DNA of 64,000 nucleotides from Meta bourneti (GCA_933210815.1 OW119929.1:50102364-50166363), one strand, 5' to 3'. Counted from the first letter of the stretch, positions 10,243 through 22,024 are shown. Notes: generated by a model from the sequence alone, not told the origin. Made by a program: numbers and translations.

Positions 10243-11313
10243 CACTGAAGTGCCAGAAAACTTGGTAAGCCTTAGTCTAATACTTGGTCGCCCTCCTACG
10301 AGAGCGCAGAACTGCATGGAGCTGAGCATGAGCTCCACGAACTTACGGAATATTTTGCAGGCATTGAACACCGTACTTCATGCAGAGCTGTCCACAATCC
10401 TGTTGTATTCCGGAATGTAGGATTCCTGTGTTCCACAGTTAGTTGCATGGCATCCCAGATGTGTTCGATAACACTGAGATCTGGTAAGAATGGCAAGACC
10501 TCCAAACTCAGATGAATATTTCTCTAAATCATAATTTGGATTATCTGAACTTGTGTGGAGGCGCCATTTCCCTGTTGGAAGAGGACAAACTCCTCAGAAA
10601 GAACGTAGATAATGAACGGGTGCAACTCGTCAGAAAGGATGGATGCACACATAGCTTTCATCCGTCAGATATGTTTGTAGAAGTACCAGGAGTCCCATTG
10701 AATGCCAGCTAAGCAAACCCCACACTATTATGGAGCTACTAGCATTATGTACAATTCCTTGTTGACAAGAAGGATCCATGGCTTCATGGAGTTTTCTCGA
10801 CACAAGTATTTTCTCAATCTGTCTGAAACAGTTGAAAACGCGACTAGTTATACCAAGCTACAAGTTTCCATTGGCGGTGTTACCGAGCCCAGGCGACACA
10901 TATAGCTGTGTGATGCGTATTGATCGGCTTCTAAAGCCCACATCTTTGAGGAAACGTTGCAAAGTCCTCACGCTGATGCTTGCTCAGGGCCCAACATTGA
11001 ATTCCGATGTTATTTTAGTGTCGCACGCCCGTCGCGTGTAACGATTCTTGCTAGACGACGCTTGTCACGTTCACTCGGAGTCTTTTTAGGGCCACACTGC
11101 TGCCGTATGTTAACTACTTTGACAGAATTCTTGTAGTTACGGCACAACTTGGAAATTATAGTACGTTAAATCCAAATTTCTATCTCCGAAATGCTGTGAC
11201 CCATCTCATGGACTCCAACTATTAAACCGTATGGTAGACGCAGTAAATGGTAGGTGGCGTTGCTATGTATTTTGCATTAGCTAGTCTGTACCACTTTTTC
11301 TGACATTTCATTG
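10243..11313 (-). pseudogene. Decayed Tc1-like transposon with transposase remnants
   Basis: The ends are imperfect inverted repeats: CACTGAAGTGCCAGAAAACT on the left, and AATGAAATGTCAGAAAAAGT when the right end (about 11290-11313) is read on the minus strand. On the minus strand near 10440-10505 the frame reads LPFLPDLSVIEHIWDAMQ, which corresponds to the DLxPIEHxW block that carries the last catalytic Glu of Tc1 transposases. A helix-turn-helix-like stretch (SVRTLQRFLKDVGFRSRS) is readable near 10920-10975. No continuous frame remains, so it is dead. Boundaries are good to within a few bases. Confidence 0.7.
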
Positions 11314-11790
11314 TACCAAAGAGAAGAATATTAATTTTTACTGTAAAATTTTCATGCAAATTTTATAAACATTCCTAAGATCGAATATTGTTTTTCCAGA
11401 TTCTACTACAAACAACATTTTTGTAAAATCATTTCAGTTCAGGATTATGAGTGCTAATTCATCATATGAATTGCCCAAATGCATGATCATGTTCCTTTTG
11501 GGGAAGATTGTATCGCACGATTCCTAAAACTATTGACGAATAATGTGAGCATTGACCTGTTATCCACCTGGAAAGATTATGCTTTGCATTGGAATAAACT
11601 ATCATATAAAATTAATTTGGGTCGATTTCGTGGGCTGCGAAATTTATGTGTATTTGGGTGGTCATACGTTACTCCACATAAATCAAAGGGCGCAAACAAC
11701 ATACACCCACGAGAAAACAAGCTTTAGCTATACAAGCTAAAACGCTAAACAAATCTCCGCTAAATAGGAAAAATCGTGACCATACAAAAA
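11314..11790. other. Noncoding sequence, no feature recognised
   Basis: AT-rich. The short open frames at 11479-11740 overlap in two frames and show no domain or codon bias. Parts of this stretch resemble 9880-10130 (for example AACATTTTTGTAAAAT and GCACGATTCCTAAAACTA-like text). That suggests an old repeat copy, but I could not define its ends. Confidence 0.4.
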
Positions 11791-11952
11791 GGTAGGTGGG
11801 TATTTAATTAACATCACACTGGAGCAACACAACGGACTATTGGTGACGGTCCGGGATCAGTCCCAAAGGGAAAGATTCGAGGGCAATACCACGTAATTTT
11901 GAATCACGGTCAGATGACAAGGCAACACCTGATCTGGCACCCCATAGAAAAA
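11791..11952 (-). mobile_element. tRNA-derived SINE (family 1), 5'-truncated copy
   Basis: Read on the minus strand, this matches the body and 3' end of the full-length SINE at 24253-24568. It contains GGGGTGCCAG, TCATCTGACCGTGATTCA, GATCCCGGACCGTCACCAAT and GTTGCTCCAGTGTGATGTTA, ending at the CCTACC terminus. The tRNA-like head is missing. Confidence 0.75.
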
Positions 11953-13022
11953 GGAGCCGCGGTACTTGTGATATGGAAACCAAAACCACATTGAAACAAT
12001 ACCTTTTCCATTCATTTATTGTGCAATTCTTCTCCTGAACTTCCTGGTGGTGTTTCTTTGCTGCAAACTGCACTGGTTTGTGAACAAGGTTTCGGCTGTT
12101 ATATTATTAGATTTTTCACAATTTTACAAAATATTTCTCATGAACTAGTCGACATTTTTCCTCTCAGCATGCTAAATCAAGGTCGATTTAATGCTTGGTG
12201 GTCTGGTTTCAGTGAAATTTAACACGTGATCCAACAAATGCAGTCATTTTTCTGTCATTTCGATTGTGATCCTTGTAAATTCAAAGCTCGTCAAATAACA
12301 TTTTAAAAATTTTGTTTAAAGTAGTGCACTCTTCATTAGTCTGTGCCATCAACAGTAACGCCAATTTGATTAAACTGATATTGGGAGAAGCAAGAAATTC
12401 AGCATATAAGTGTTTCTGAGACAAGCGACATTCAAACAAGCTAATATTTTTTTTAATCTGAAAAAGGACACCAATACTAATAATTTATGTGCGCTGCAAA
12501 ATATCCTTCAAAAACATTTTGACACCAACTTGAATCTTACAATAATTTATTTTCAAATTTCCTAGTGTTGCCCAAATTTTAATTTTCATCACTTCGACAT
12601 ATTGAACACTAGCTTAAAAACTTATTATAAATAGCTTAATTATTCACTTACTTTGATTACGTTAATTATTTCAATTTGTTTTTATAAAACTTTTTAAATA
12701 ATTCATTTAAACTATGTTAAGATGCTTTTAAGACCCCTGGGAATTAAAAAAGAAAAAACAATCGCGCGAACAAGTAGAAAAGTCGTGTGACTAAATCACT
12801 GCCATCATAGAGGAGTCGCCGATCTAGAACCATTGCATAATTTAGAAGGCAGTTGCTCAATCCGAAATATGCTTTGTTTGTATGACTCAACAAATTTCTT
12901 GAAACTTTATTCCTTTTTTATCTTACCTTGTGTGGTCCCCACCTTTGGCCCTTGTAACTAACATTCAATTGTTAGCAATAGGATAAAATCTTCAAAACAT
13001 GTTTATAATACGTTCATAGATA
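11953..13022. other. AT-rich noncoding sequence
   Basis: No gene or clear repeat is visible. Short open frames here are unsupported. Confidence 0.5.
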
Positions 13023-13024
13023 TA

Positions 13025-14679
13025 CAGTGGCTCCCAAAAGTGTTGGTGCACTTTAAAAATTTGTAGAAAAAGCGCTGTAGCCTGGAATTGAATTCGAATA
13101 TAAAGTTCAATATTTTTTCATATCATCTTCATGTGATTCTGAATAAAACCCAACATTCTTTAAAAAATATTGACTCATTTTCTTTTTATAAAAATGAAGA
13201 TGCAAGGAGACAGAGAAAGAACACGTCACAAAAGTGATCGTACACCGAAACATTTTCGGATAAATTCATAAATAAAATTATCGTTTATCGCTTTTTTTTA
13301 TTTTAGCATTGTGGTGACATATAAAAAATCGTTTGGCTTTAATCTTTGCTTGCTTACTTCTTAATATTCTATTTATTATTTTAAAAATGGCTCGTAGTCG
13401 TCAGGAAACAACGAACAGCATTCGAAAGTTGATTAATTTTCATCATAGTAGTGGTAAATCAGTTCGGAATATCGCTAAATTAGTAAATGTATCCCATTCT
13501 ACGGTGTAGTTTGTGATAAAACACTTTAAAGAAGAAAATCGGATCGAAAACAAGGTAAGGAAAGGTCGTCCGGCAAAGTTAACTCAACGTGATCAGAGAT
13601 TTAAAGTGAGAAAATTTGTGAAAAATCCACGTTTGAGTGCTGTAAAAATTTCTAGAGAATTTACTGAACATTTTCTACTTCAATTTCATCTGAAACTGTC
13701 CGACGAGTGCTCAGATCAGCTGGATTAAATGAACGTTCTGCCCGAAGAAAATTTTTTGTATGTGCGAAAAATAGAAAGCTTAGACTTTCCTCCGCAAAAT
13801 CAATGATAAATAAGCCCGAAACGTATTGGAATCATGTCTTATTTGCAGATGAAACCAAATTTAACATGTTTGGTTTCGATGGGCGTATAATTGTATGGAG
13901 AAGGAAAATGAGGAACTTAATCCCAAGAACTTAGCTGGAACAGGAAAGCATGGCGGTTGAGGTGTCCTTGTGTGGGGGTGCATGTCAGCATCAGGACTAG
14001 GTAATTTGGTATTTATGGATGGCATAATGAATCATGCTCTTTATTTAAATATCTTAAAAGGCCTTTTAAAATTATCAGCCCAAAATTTGGGTATTGGAAA
14101 CAACTTTGTTTTTTATCAAGATAACGATCCTAAGCACACCGCTCTCAACGTTCGCCTCTGGTATCTCTATAATTGTCCACAAGTTATGAAAACACACCTC
14201 GGTCGCAGGATTTAAACCCAATGGAACACATTTGGAGAGAACTGGAGGTTAGAGTACGAAGACACGACATTAAAACGAAAAGCGAACTAAAAACAGTAAT
14301 GATTGAAGAATGGAGGAACATTGATGCAGAAATTACAAAAAAACTAGTGAACTGTATTCCCAGACGTTTAAAAGCTGTTGTGGATGCTATAGGATATCCT
14401 ACTAAGTACTAATTTACTGAAATATTACAATATTTACGAATATATAGAGATTTTTTTAAAGTGTACGAAGACTTGTGAGGTAACGTTTTTGTTACTTTTT
14501 GATTATTGATTTTCCAAAAAAAGTTTTACTATATTTTAAAAATATTTTATGTAGTTTTGTTAAGAACAAGTTATAGATGTTATTAAAAAATTCCTATTTT
14601 GAAATATTGATTTTTATTAATGGATAGAGCAGTATTTCATTGAAATTCGTAAGTGTACGAACACTTTTGGGAGCCACTG
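13025..14679 (+). mobile_element. Tc1-like transposon with intact inverted ends and TA target duplication
   Basis: The left end CAGTGGCTCCCAAAAGTGTT is matched by the inverse at the right end (AACACTTTTGGGAGCCACTG, 14660-14679). TA dinucleotides flank both ends (13023-13024 and 14680-14681), the standard Tc1/mariner target site. The 1655-bp element holds one decayed transposase gene (13387-14412). Its ends are still nearly perfect, so it could in principle be mobilised in trans, but it cannot make its own enzyme. Confidence 0.92.
13387..14412 (+). pseudogene. Tc1-family DD34E transposase, broken
   Basis: This was a cut-and-paste transposase. An ATG at 13387 opens an N-terminal helix-turn-helix region (RKLINFHHSSGKSVRNIAKL). 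A stop codon interrupts it at 13507-13509. The second DNA-binding segment (GRPAKLTQRDQR) continues in the same frame from 13513. A frameshift falls near 13670-13690. The catalytic region begins with FADETKF (first Asp, about 13840). A frameshift plus a TGA lie near 13920-13960. WGCMSASG and YQDNDPKHTA (second Asp) follow from 13970, then another frameshift near 14190, and DLNPMEHIW (Glu) just after. Spacing of the second and third catalytic residues is about 34, the Tc1 type. Several breaks make it a pseudogene. Confidence 0.88.
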
Positions 14680-14858
14680 TATGTATAGGCCAGCCAAGTC
14701 AATTTTTCAGAGCACTTGACTACTAGTCAACATGTTGGTCATGCTTTTCGATGCTACGCTCAATAGCAGTGCTCAGTCTACTTATATTTCACGTATATGG
14801 ATATAGGGACGTAATCAGTTTTTACATCCAATAGAAAATACAAAAGTGATGAATTCAA

Positions 14859-14905
14859 CCAGGGATCCCTAAACTTATAGAGTGGAAGACCATCGCAAAA
14901 ATTGA
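14859..14905 (+). repeat. hAT-like terminal fragment
   Basis: CCAGGGATCCCTAAACTTAT followed by AGAGTGGAAGACCA matches 61231-61262 (CACGGGTCTCTAAACTCATT, GAGTGGAAGGCCA). Both resemble the CAGGGGTCYCYAAACTT ends of hAT elements. No opposite end or target duplication was found. Confidence 0.35.
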
Positions 14906-15040
14906 TCCCTGAAGTTGAATAAATTGATCTTAAATAAAAAGCTAATGAAAACTGGTAATGATGTTTCGATAGCGGTAATGCTCACCTATCTCCAAAATCC
15001 GCAATTCATTGCTGGTTTTTTTAAATCCTATTCTTAAATA

Positions 15041-16569
15041 CACTCACGTCCAAAATTATCTTTACATGCATAAAATCACGGATTTCCCAGAAACTTTGAA
15101 CTACAACTTTATGAATTTGTGTGAAATGATACATAACACATAAATAAAAAGGAAAAAATTTAAGAGCACTGCATATGATATAAAACTGTAGCATGAAACA
15201 ATTAAAATGGCAATAATATGTGACAAGGAGAGTTCAGAAAAAGAAGAATAACTCAAAAAAATTAAGGCTTGGGAATTTAATATGGAATGTGATCTCCCCT
15301 GACGTGTACACACATATCACAACGTGTTTTAATGCTGGCAATAACGTTGTTAACCACAGTTTGGGAATTAAGTTCCACTCCTCCAGCAATGCGTTCTTCA
15401 GGGCATTTATATCTCTAGGAGGAGGATGTCTCCGTGCAACTGCTTTTCCAAGGTAGTCCCATAAGTTCTCTATCGGGTTCAGATCAGGAGATTTTGCTGG
15501 CCATGGTATTCGCCGAATGACTTCACTTTCAAGGAATTCGTCAACGAGGTTTGCTCGATGTGGACGAGCATTATCGTCCATAAATAAAAGTGAGATCCAT
15601 ATGCACCTCTGAAAAGTCTTACGTAAGGTTCTAAAACCTCATCCCGATATCTCTGGCCGGTCACAGATCCGCTGTTGAAGGTGTAGGGGCGTACGTCCAT
15701 CGATCATTATTCCTTCCCATACCATCACACCTGCACTACCGAAACGGTCACGTTCCACAATGTTCGAAGGAATATTTCGCGTTCCTGACTCCCTCCAAAT
15801 GTAAACACGTTTAGAATCAGTTGTCAAACTAAACCTCGACTCATCAGTAAAGGGAACATGGGTCCATTGGTGTTCACTCCAGTTCTGATGTTCTTTGCAC
15901 CAATTAAAGCGATCCCTCTTTTGTTTTGAAGACAGTGAAACACATACCCTTGGCTTTCTGGCATACGGACTTTTTCATTAAGCCTTCTGTATACAGTTTG
16001 CCGTGATACAACAGTTCCAGTGGAGCCTGCAATCTCTGAACTTAACTGCCAAGCAGTAGACTTCCTGTTACAACGGGCAGTTATTGCCAGATATCGATCC
16101 TGAGAAGCAGTTGTTATTCGTTTACGACCTTGTTCAGGACTCCTTACAACAGTTCCAGGGTTCTCAAATTGTTTCCATAGCGTAGAGACTGTCTTGAAAT
16201 ATTCACACATCTCGCTGCTTCCATGATTGTCTACCCTGCTTCTAAACGGCCGATAATTCGCCACTTCACAGATTCTTCCAAATGATATTTCGGAGTCGTA
16301 ACAAACAGTTTTGAGTCCTTACACGCTGAAATCAAACGCTCTATTCCAGAAATTCACTCAGATATTCACTTTGCGCAAAGCACTTGATTCACCGTCTCAT
16401 GACGTAACGCCTTGATTTGCATATCAGAAACCGTTTGATCACTTTTGATTGGATAATGCTAATTAGGCTTGTCTTTCACACATTCTCTGCAAAAATGGAT
16501 TACATCGATTGGATATTTCATGGAATATCATTATTTTGGGGTATGTAAAGATAAATTTGGACACGAGTG
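15041..16569 (-). mobile_element. Second Tc1-like transposon with intact ends and TA duplication
   Basis: The left end reads CACTCACGTCCAAAATTATC, and the right end, read inverted, CACTCGTGTCCAAATTTATC; both then run into TTTACAT. TA flanks both sides (15039-15040, 16570-16571). The 1529-bp element carries a minus-strand transposase pseudogene. It belongs to a different Tc1 lineage from the copy 360 bp to its left: the ends differ and the proteins share only the catalytic motifs. Confidence 0.92.
15290..16290 (-). pseudogene. Tc1-family DD34E transposase, broken (minus strand)
   Basis: Read right to left, a helix-turn-helix start (KWRIIGRLEAG near 16240-16270) meets a stop and a frameshift. 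A frame at 15824-16264 then gives GRKRITTASQDRYLAI and a second DNA-binding helix with SRQTVYRRLNE. After a shift near 15900 the catalytic core appears: FTDESRFSL with the first Asp, VYIWRE, then MDDNARPHRA (second Asp) and SPDLNPIENLWDYLG (Glu) in the frame of 15234-15581. There are 34 residues between the second Asp and the Glu. Several frame changes make it inactive. Confidence 0.88.
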
Positions 16570-16610
16570 TATATTAATCACATTCAAAAAAGTACAAAAC
16601 ATTTTTTTCA

Positions 16611-16656
16611 ATGGGTAGGTAGTTGAATTTACGTCGCACTGGAGCAACGCAAAGGG
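16611..16656 (-). mobile_element. SINE family 1, 3'-tail fragment
   Basis: On the minus strand this gives GTTGCTCCAGTGCGACGTAA and then TTCAACTACCTACC, the 3' end of the SINE seen complete at 24253-24568. Only about 45 bases remain. It begins some 40 bp right of the Tc1-like element. Confidence 0.6.
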
Positions 16657-17354
16657 GTCGTTGGATTTTTTGAATGAATTAATGGATAAACTTTTTACAG
16701 AAAGTAACCGAATGTGTGTTGTGCTGGCAAATTTGAACATAAATTTATTTAGATAATCAACCCAATTAAAGGGATTTTTTTCGTAAACCATCTGAAGACG
16801 GAGATTTTACTCCGGTTTCCGGCACGGAATACTTTTAGGAAGCACGTTCCATCACAACACGTTAGCTCCATATACATTTTTTTTTGCAGAAAGCCTTTCA
16901 TACTTGTGTTTTTGAATCTGCAAGATGATTCCTGATCTACATTAATGTAAGGAGAAAAGAACGTTTGATGAAAACTGGTTAGTTTTAAAGTTTTTGAAAA
17001 TGCCATCAAGCTAATGTGGCAACTGAAATCTGTGTTTTGAGATTGGTAACTAACAAAAATCTGAGAACACAGCCGCTCTTCCAAAGGCAAAAGCGTTTAA
17101 AAAACTGATTAAGTTTTGAGACAATTCATTCTTATGGATATTACAAACGTATAACTTTATACAACTCAAATCTAGCGAATGAAAGATCGAAGAGCTAGCG
17201 ATATATCACCTTTACATTCCAGTGGAGCAACCATGGGGATGGTTGAACCCCAAAGCCGTAGAACAGTTAAATGTTTATGGAATTGAAACCTCAAATTTAG
17301 TGGATAAGAAAATTCGACACCAATAACAATTGGAAGGTTGGATTCAGTGAATGA

Positions 17355-17485
17355 ATTCGTCATCTGACCGTGGCTCAAAATTACGAGCTGTTGTTTTCGG
17401 ATTTTTGTCTTCGGGATTGATTCCGGACCGTCGCCAATAGCCTGTGATGTTGCTCCAGATCGACCTAAGTTCAACTACCTACCGT
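17355..17485 (+). mobile_element. SINE family 1, 3'-half fragment
   Basis: TCATCTGACCGTGGCTCAAA, GATTCCGGACCGTCGCCAAT and GTTGCTCCAG, then the CTACCTACC end, match the 3' half of the full SINE at 24253-24568. The SINE-like text CCAGTGGAGCAACC at 17219-17232 in the opposite orientation suggests a further scrap to the left. Confidence 0.65.
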
Positions 17486-19204
17486 AACGCAGTGTCAAAA
17501 CTGAAGGGTGTGATAGGTATAGGCGGTATATTGCCCAAAGTTTGGGGTGTAACACTTGTATTTGTCATTCTTTGACTAATTAAACAAATCTATTGGTTGA
17601 CTTTAATTCTTTGACTAATTAAACAAATCTATTAATTGAAAGAATTCTGGAAAGGGGTTTTATTGGTCAAGAAGTCTAAAACAGGTTAGAAGTCATGCAT
17701 GAAAAATTGCAGATTGCATGGGAGAATAATGCGAGCATGACCCAGAGGGTTAAAATTAATTGAGTTTTGAAGGATACCGAAGAGATTTACTGAGTAGTTC
17801 AATGTGTTCATTTTTATTTACCACTTTCAAAGCCTTCATAATCATGAAAAATCAAAACACAATATTAATACTTTGGCAATTTTATTGTTTATAAAACAAC
17901 TTCAAAGTATAATGATATTGAAATTGTAGTAAGATTTTGTATTTTGTGTATGGAATAAAACTTATTCTTATTATTTTGATCAAGACTTTTGATAAAGTTT
18001 GTCTTTTCTTATCTTTTTCTCCTGAAAGTCATTGTTTTTAGTTTTTGGGCTATTATATTTGATTTTAAGGCATTTTTTACATTTTCGTATCACATTTTTT
18101 TCGGGTTAAGTGATTTTTGCGTTTTCAATTAGTTTTTAATAAAACTTACTTTCGGATAATACTTTCAAATTGCAACTCTAATCGTGAGTTGTCAGGTGAA
18201 TTCGAAGATATCTCTTTCTGTCAATTTATTCGAAGTGTGTTTAGTGTATCTAGTTTTGGAGAAAGAAAATTCTCACTGTCGAGTTTTGAAAGGGATAGGG
18301 CATAGTGAACTGAAAAATTCAGAGCTTATACCCAACCAATTACACCTAACAGAAGTAATTATAGTATCTCCTCTTGACTTGTAGGAAAATAATTGCGTTT
18401 TGGAAAATGAAGAAGTATTTATATTAAGTTTTAATTACTTCATGTAAACATACCAAATCTTCCCGCTTATGAAATTAAGAAAACATATTTTACTCTAAAA
18501 AGTTCAATGCCAACTGATTTATAACATTTCCCATTCTTATTGTGAGGTTATTTTTTTTATTTAAGGTCCATTTTCCTTCATCTTTTAAAAAACCATTTTA
18601 ACTATTTTTTATGTTTCTGCTTCCAGGCCTTTATTACAGTCGTAATCCGAATACAAGATACGATTTTTAAAGGATTATAGTTCTCATTAAAATTAATGTT
18701 GCTAATAAAATCGCTAAAGAAATTTTTCTCCTATTTCCATTTATTTAAATCTCTTTCATATAAAAGAAATCTAAAAATACGAAATAAATTTGTGATATTC
18801 AAATTTTATATTTAAATTAAAATGTCGATTATAAAAGGAAATTAAGTCAAGAAGTTTTGTTATAAAATTTCAGTTTGAGGAAGATCTGTAATTTTTGTTG
18901 ATTTTAAAGTTTCCGTGAAGGAACTTAATTTTGAAAATTTTTAATAATTTTATTTTTAATAAATACATATAATATTAACGTTAATATCTAATTTCTAGTA
19001 CAACGATATAATGTTTATTACTATCTTGACCATTGAGATAAAAAGATTGAGAACAATGAGCTTCATCTTCTTTTCTGTACCAAGAAAAACAGAGTTTTGG
19101 CAAATGGAAGCTGATTGCTTTCTACACACTCTTGATTTGCTGCTTCGTAAACCCTCCGAAAATACATCAGTTTCTCGGATACTTAAAGCAGTTTTCAATA
19201 AGTA
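17486..19204. other. AT-rich noncoding sequence with a 39-bp direct duplication
   Basis: TTCTTTGACTAATTAAACAA and the following TCTATT occur at 17568 and again at 17607, a 39-bp tandem duplication containing TAATTA homeodomain-type cores. Otherwise there is no coding or RNA signal to 19204. Confidence 0.45.
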
Positions 19205-19680
19205 AATTCCAAGCGGCAAAGCTTTCTCCCCCCAATGCAAATCGCCAGCATCATTACACCCAGAACTGAGCACGCCACCGAAGAACAAAAAAAATCATCC
19301 CGTGTCCTGTGTAAACCGAGACGGCTGGAAATGTCCCCGCTTCCGTCAATAACATTCCGAGCCCTGAGAGTAATTAAAGTGGAAAGTCATTAAGACGATC
19401 CAGATTCCGAGTGCGAACCAGGCCTCATTAAAACGATTAAGAAGCGCTTTTAATTAAAATCCCGGGAATAAGTTTTATCTTTAATGGTCTCTTCCGTCAC
19501 GGCGGGCAAACAGTGCTCTTCCGTTTAACTTTCCAGAAAGAATGTTTCGCCAAACAGAAAACTGGACTCGCTGGAAAATTAGCAGAGTGAGTAAAAAATG
19601 AAGGCACGTGCGATTTCTTCGAATCTGAAGCGTTTCCAATTATTTGGTGGTGTGATGGAGGTGCCGCTTAATCTCAATTT
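19205..19680. promoter_or_regulatory. GC-richer block with homeodomain-type cores, candidate enhancer
   Basis: This block contrasts sharply with the AT-rich sequence before it. It has several TAAT/ATTA cores in a GC-richer context: GTAATTAAAG near 19370, GTCATTAAGACG near 19387, CTCATTAAAACGATTAAG near 19423 and TTTTAATTAAAATCCCGGG near 19450. No frame codes for anything recognisable. It is followed directly by the tandem array. Enhancer function is inference. Confidence 0.35.
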
Positions 19681-19751
19681 TCAGAGGGTCTGACTTCTTA
19701 AATCACGGCTGTATGCAAATGCGTTAGTGCTGGTTCATTAGGGCCAAGAAA

Positions 19752-21560
19752 TTCTGGGAAGTTTGCGCTGCTTTGTTTTCAGTGAAATGGCGTTCATTAG
19801 AATCGTTTGATTAAATACCTATTCTATTATAGTTTTCATCTTTAAAAAAGCCAAATTTCAATCCCGCTCAATCTAAACTTTCAGAGGGTCTGTCTTAAAT
19901 CATGGATGCATTCAAATGTGCACATCCAATTTTCAATTGGGCTCAAGAAATTCTGGGAAGTTTGCGCTGCTTTGTTTTCAGTGAAATGGCGTTCATTAGA
20001 ATCGTTTGATTAAATACCTATTCTATTATAGTTTTCATCTTTAAAAAAGCCAAATTTCAATCCCGCTCAATCTAAACTTTCAGAGGGTCTGTCTTAAATC
20101 ATGGATGCATTCAAATGTGCACATCCAATTTTCAATTGGGCTCAAGAAATTCTGGGAAGTTTGCGCTGCTTTGTTTTCAGTGAAATGGCGTTCATTAGAA
20201 TCGTTTGATTAAATACCTATTCTATTATAGTTTTCATCTTTAAAAAAGCCAAATTTCAATCCCGCTCAATCTAAACTTTCAGAGGGTCTGTCTTAAATCA
20301 TGGATGCATTCAAATGTGCACATCCAATTTTCAATTGGGCTCAAGAAATTCTGGGAAGTTTGCGCTGCTTTGTTTTCAGTGAAATGGCGTTCATTAGAAT
20401 CGTTTGATTAAATACCTATTCTATTATAGTTTTCATCTTTAAAAAAGCCAAATTTCAATCCCGCTCAATCTAAACTTTCAGAGGGTCTGTCTTAAATCAT
20501 GGATGCATTCAAATGTGCACATCCAATTTTCAATTGGGCTCAAGAAATTCTGGGAAGTTTGCGCTGCTTTGTTTTCAGTGAAATGGCGTTCATTAGAATC
20601 GTTTGATTAAATACCTATTCTATTATAGTTTTCATCTTTAAAAAAGCCAAATTTCAATCCCGCTCAATCTAAACTTTCAGAGGGTCTGTCTTAAATCATG
20701 GATGCATTCAAATGTGCACATCCAATTTTTAATTGGGCTCAAGAAATTCTGGGAAGTTTGCGCTGCTTTGTTTTCAGTGAAATGGCGTTCATTAGAATCG
20801 TTTGATTAAATACCTATTCTATTATAGTTTTCATCTTTAAAAAAGCCAAATTTCAATCCCGCTCAATCTAAACTTTCAGAGGGTCTGTCTTAAATCATGG
20901 ATGCATTCAAATGTGCACATCCAATTTTCAATTGGGCTCAAGAAATTCTGGGAAGTTTGCGCTGCTTTGTTTTCAGTGAAATGGCGTTCATTAGAATCGT
21001 TTGATTAAATACCTATTCTATTATAGTTTTCATCTTTAAAAAAGCCAAATTTCAATCCCGCTCAATCTAAACTTTCAGAGGGTCTGTCTTAAATCATGGA
21101 TGCATTCAAATGTGCACATCCAATTTTCAATTGGGCTCAAGAAATTCTGGGAAGTTTGCGCTGCTTTGTTTTCAGTGAAATGGCGTTCATTAGAATCGTT
21201 TGATTAAATACCTATTCTATTATAGTTTTCATCTTTAAAAAAGCCAAATTTCAATCCCGCTCAATCTAAACTTTCAGAGGGTCTGTCTTAAATCATGGAT
21301 GCATTCAAATGTGCACATCCAATTTTCAATTGGGCTCAAGAAATTCTGGGAAGTTTGCGCTGCTTTGTTTTCAGTGAAATGGCGTTCATTAGAATCGTTT
21401 GATTAAATACCTATTCTATTATAGTTTTCATCTTTAAAAAAGCCAAATTTCAATCCCGCTCAATCTAAACTTTCAGAGGGTCTGTCTTAAATCATGGATG
21501 CATTCAAATGTGCACATCTAATTTTCAATTGGGCTCAAGAAATTCTGGAAAGTTTGTGCT
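19752..21560 (+). repeat. 199-bp tandem array, nine near-identical units
   Basis: The marker TTCTGGGAAGTTTGCGCTGC recurs at 19752, 19951, 20150, 20349, 20548, 20747, 20946, 21145 and 21344, exactly 199 bp apart. A tenth, diverged start at 21543 opens a partial unit. Differences between units are very few (for example one C to T near 20728, another near 21518), so the array is young or homogenised. Each unit contains CGTTCATTAGAATCG and GTTTGATTAAATACC, both with homeodomain-type cores. No conserved reading frame runs through it. Confidence 0.95.
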
Positions 21561-22016
21561 GATTGTTTGCGGTGAAATGCTGTTCAAGACTCGTTTGAAT
21601 AAAAACCTACTCTTTTATAAACTATTTATCGAATGTATATAGAGCAGATATCCGTTTGTCTAAAGTAGCAAAAACTCGCGAACGCTGAGCTCTGGTGTCA
21701 TGTACTTTGCTGTTTAGAAGTGGTGTTGTGGTTCAGTTATTATCAGTTATTTGGTGGTGCGGTGGAAGTCTGCTTAATCTCAATTTTCAGAGGATCTGAC
21801 TTTTTAAATAACAGCTGTATGCAAATGCATTAGTACGCATCTGATGGTTCATTGGAGCTCAATATGTTTGCGCTACTTTGTTTTCATTGAAATGACGTTC
21901 ATCAGACTAGTTGGATTACAAATTTAGTTCTAAATTTCTTATCCGATATATAAAGCAGATTTTGAAGTAGCAAAAACTCTCGAACGCTGAGCTTTGGCGT
22001 CATGAAATTTGCACAA
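21561..22016 (+). repeat. Diverged flanking copies of the tandem-array sequence
   Basis: The segment at 21751-21918 resembles 19643-19818 just left of the array: TTGGTGGTG, CTTAATCTCAATTTTCAGAG, ATGCAAATGC and TTTGCGCT are shared in order. The segment at 21629-21705 resembles 21942-22012: AAAGTAGCAAAAACTC, CGAACGCTGAGCT and GTCATG. The arrangement is A, nine units, B, A', B'. This suggests an older duplication of an A-B block of roughly 300 bp, followed by expansion of a 199-bp piece inside the first copy. Confidence 0.75.
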
Positions 22017-22024
22017 CTTATTTT

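Noticed and set aside
10512..11041. Plus-strand open frames of 66-87 codons
   Set aside because: They are antisense to the decayed minus-strand Tc1-like transposase and show no domain of their own.
15220..15456. Plus-strand frame within the second Tc1-like element
   Set aside because: Antisense shadow of the transposase catalytic region.
19752..21560. CRISPR array
   Set aside because: The units are contiguous 199-bp tandem repeats with no unique spacers, in a eukaryotic genome.
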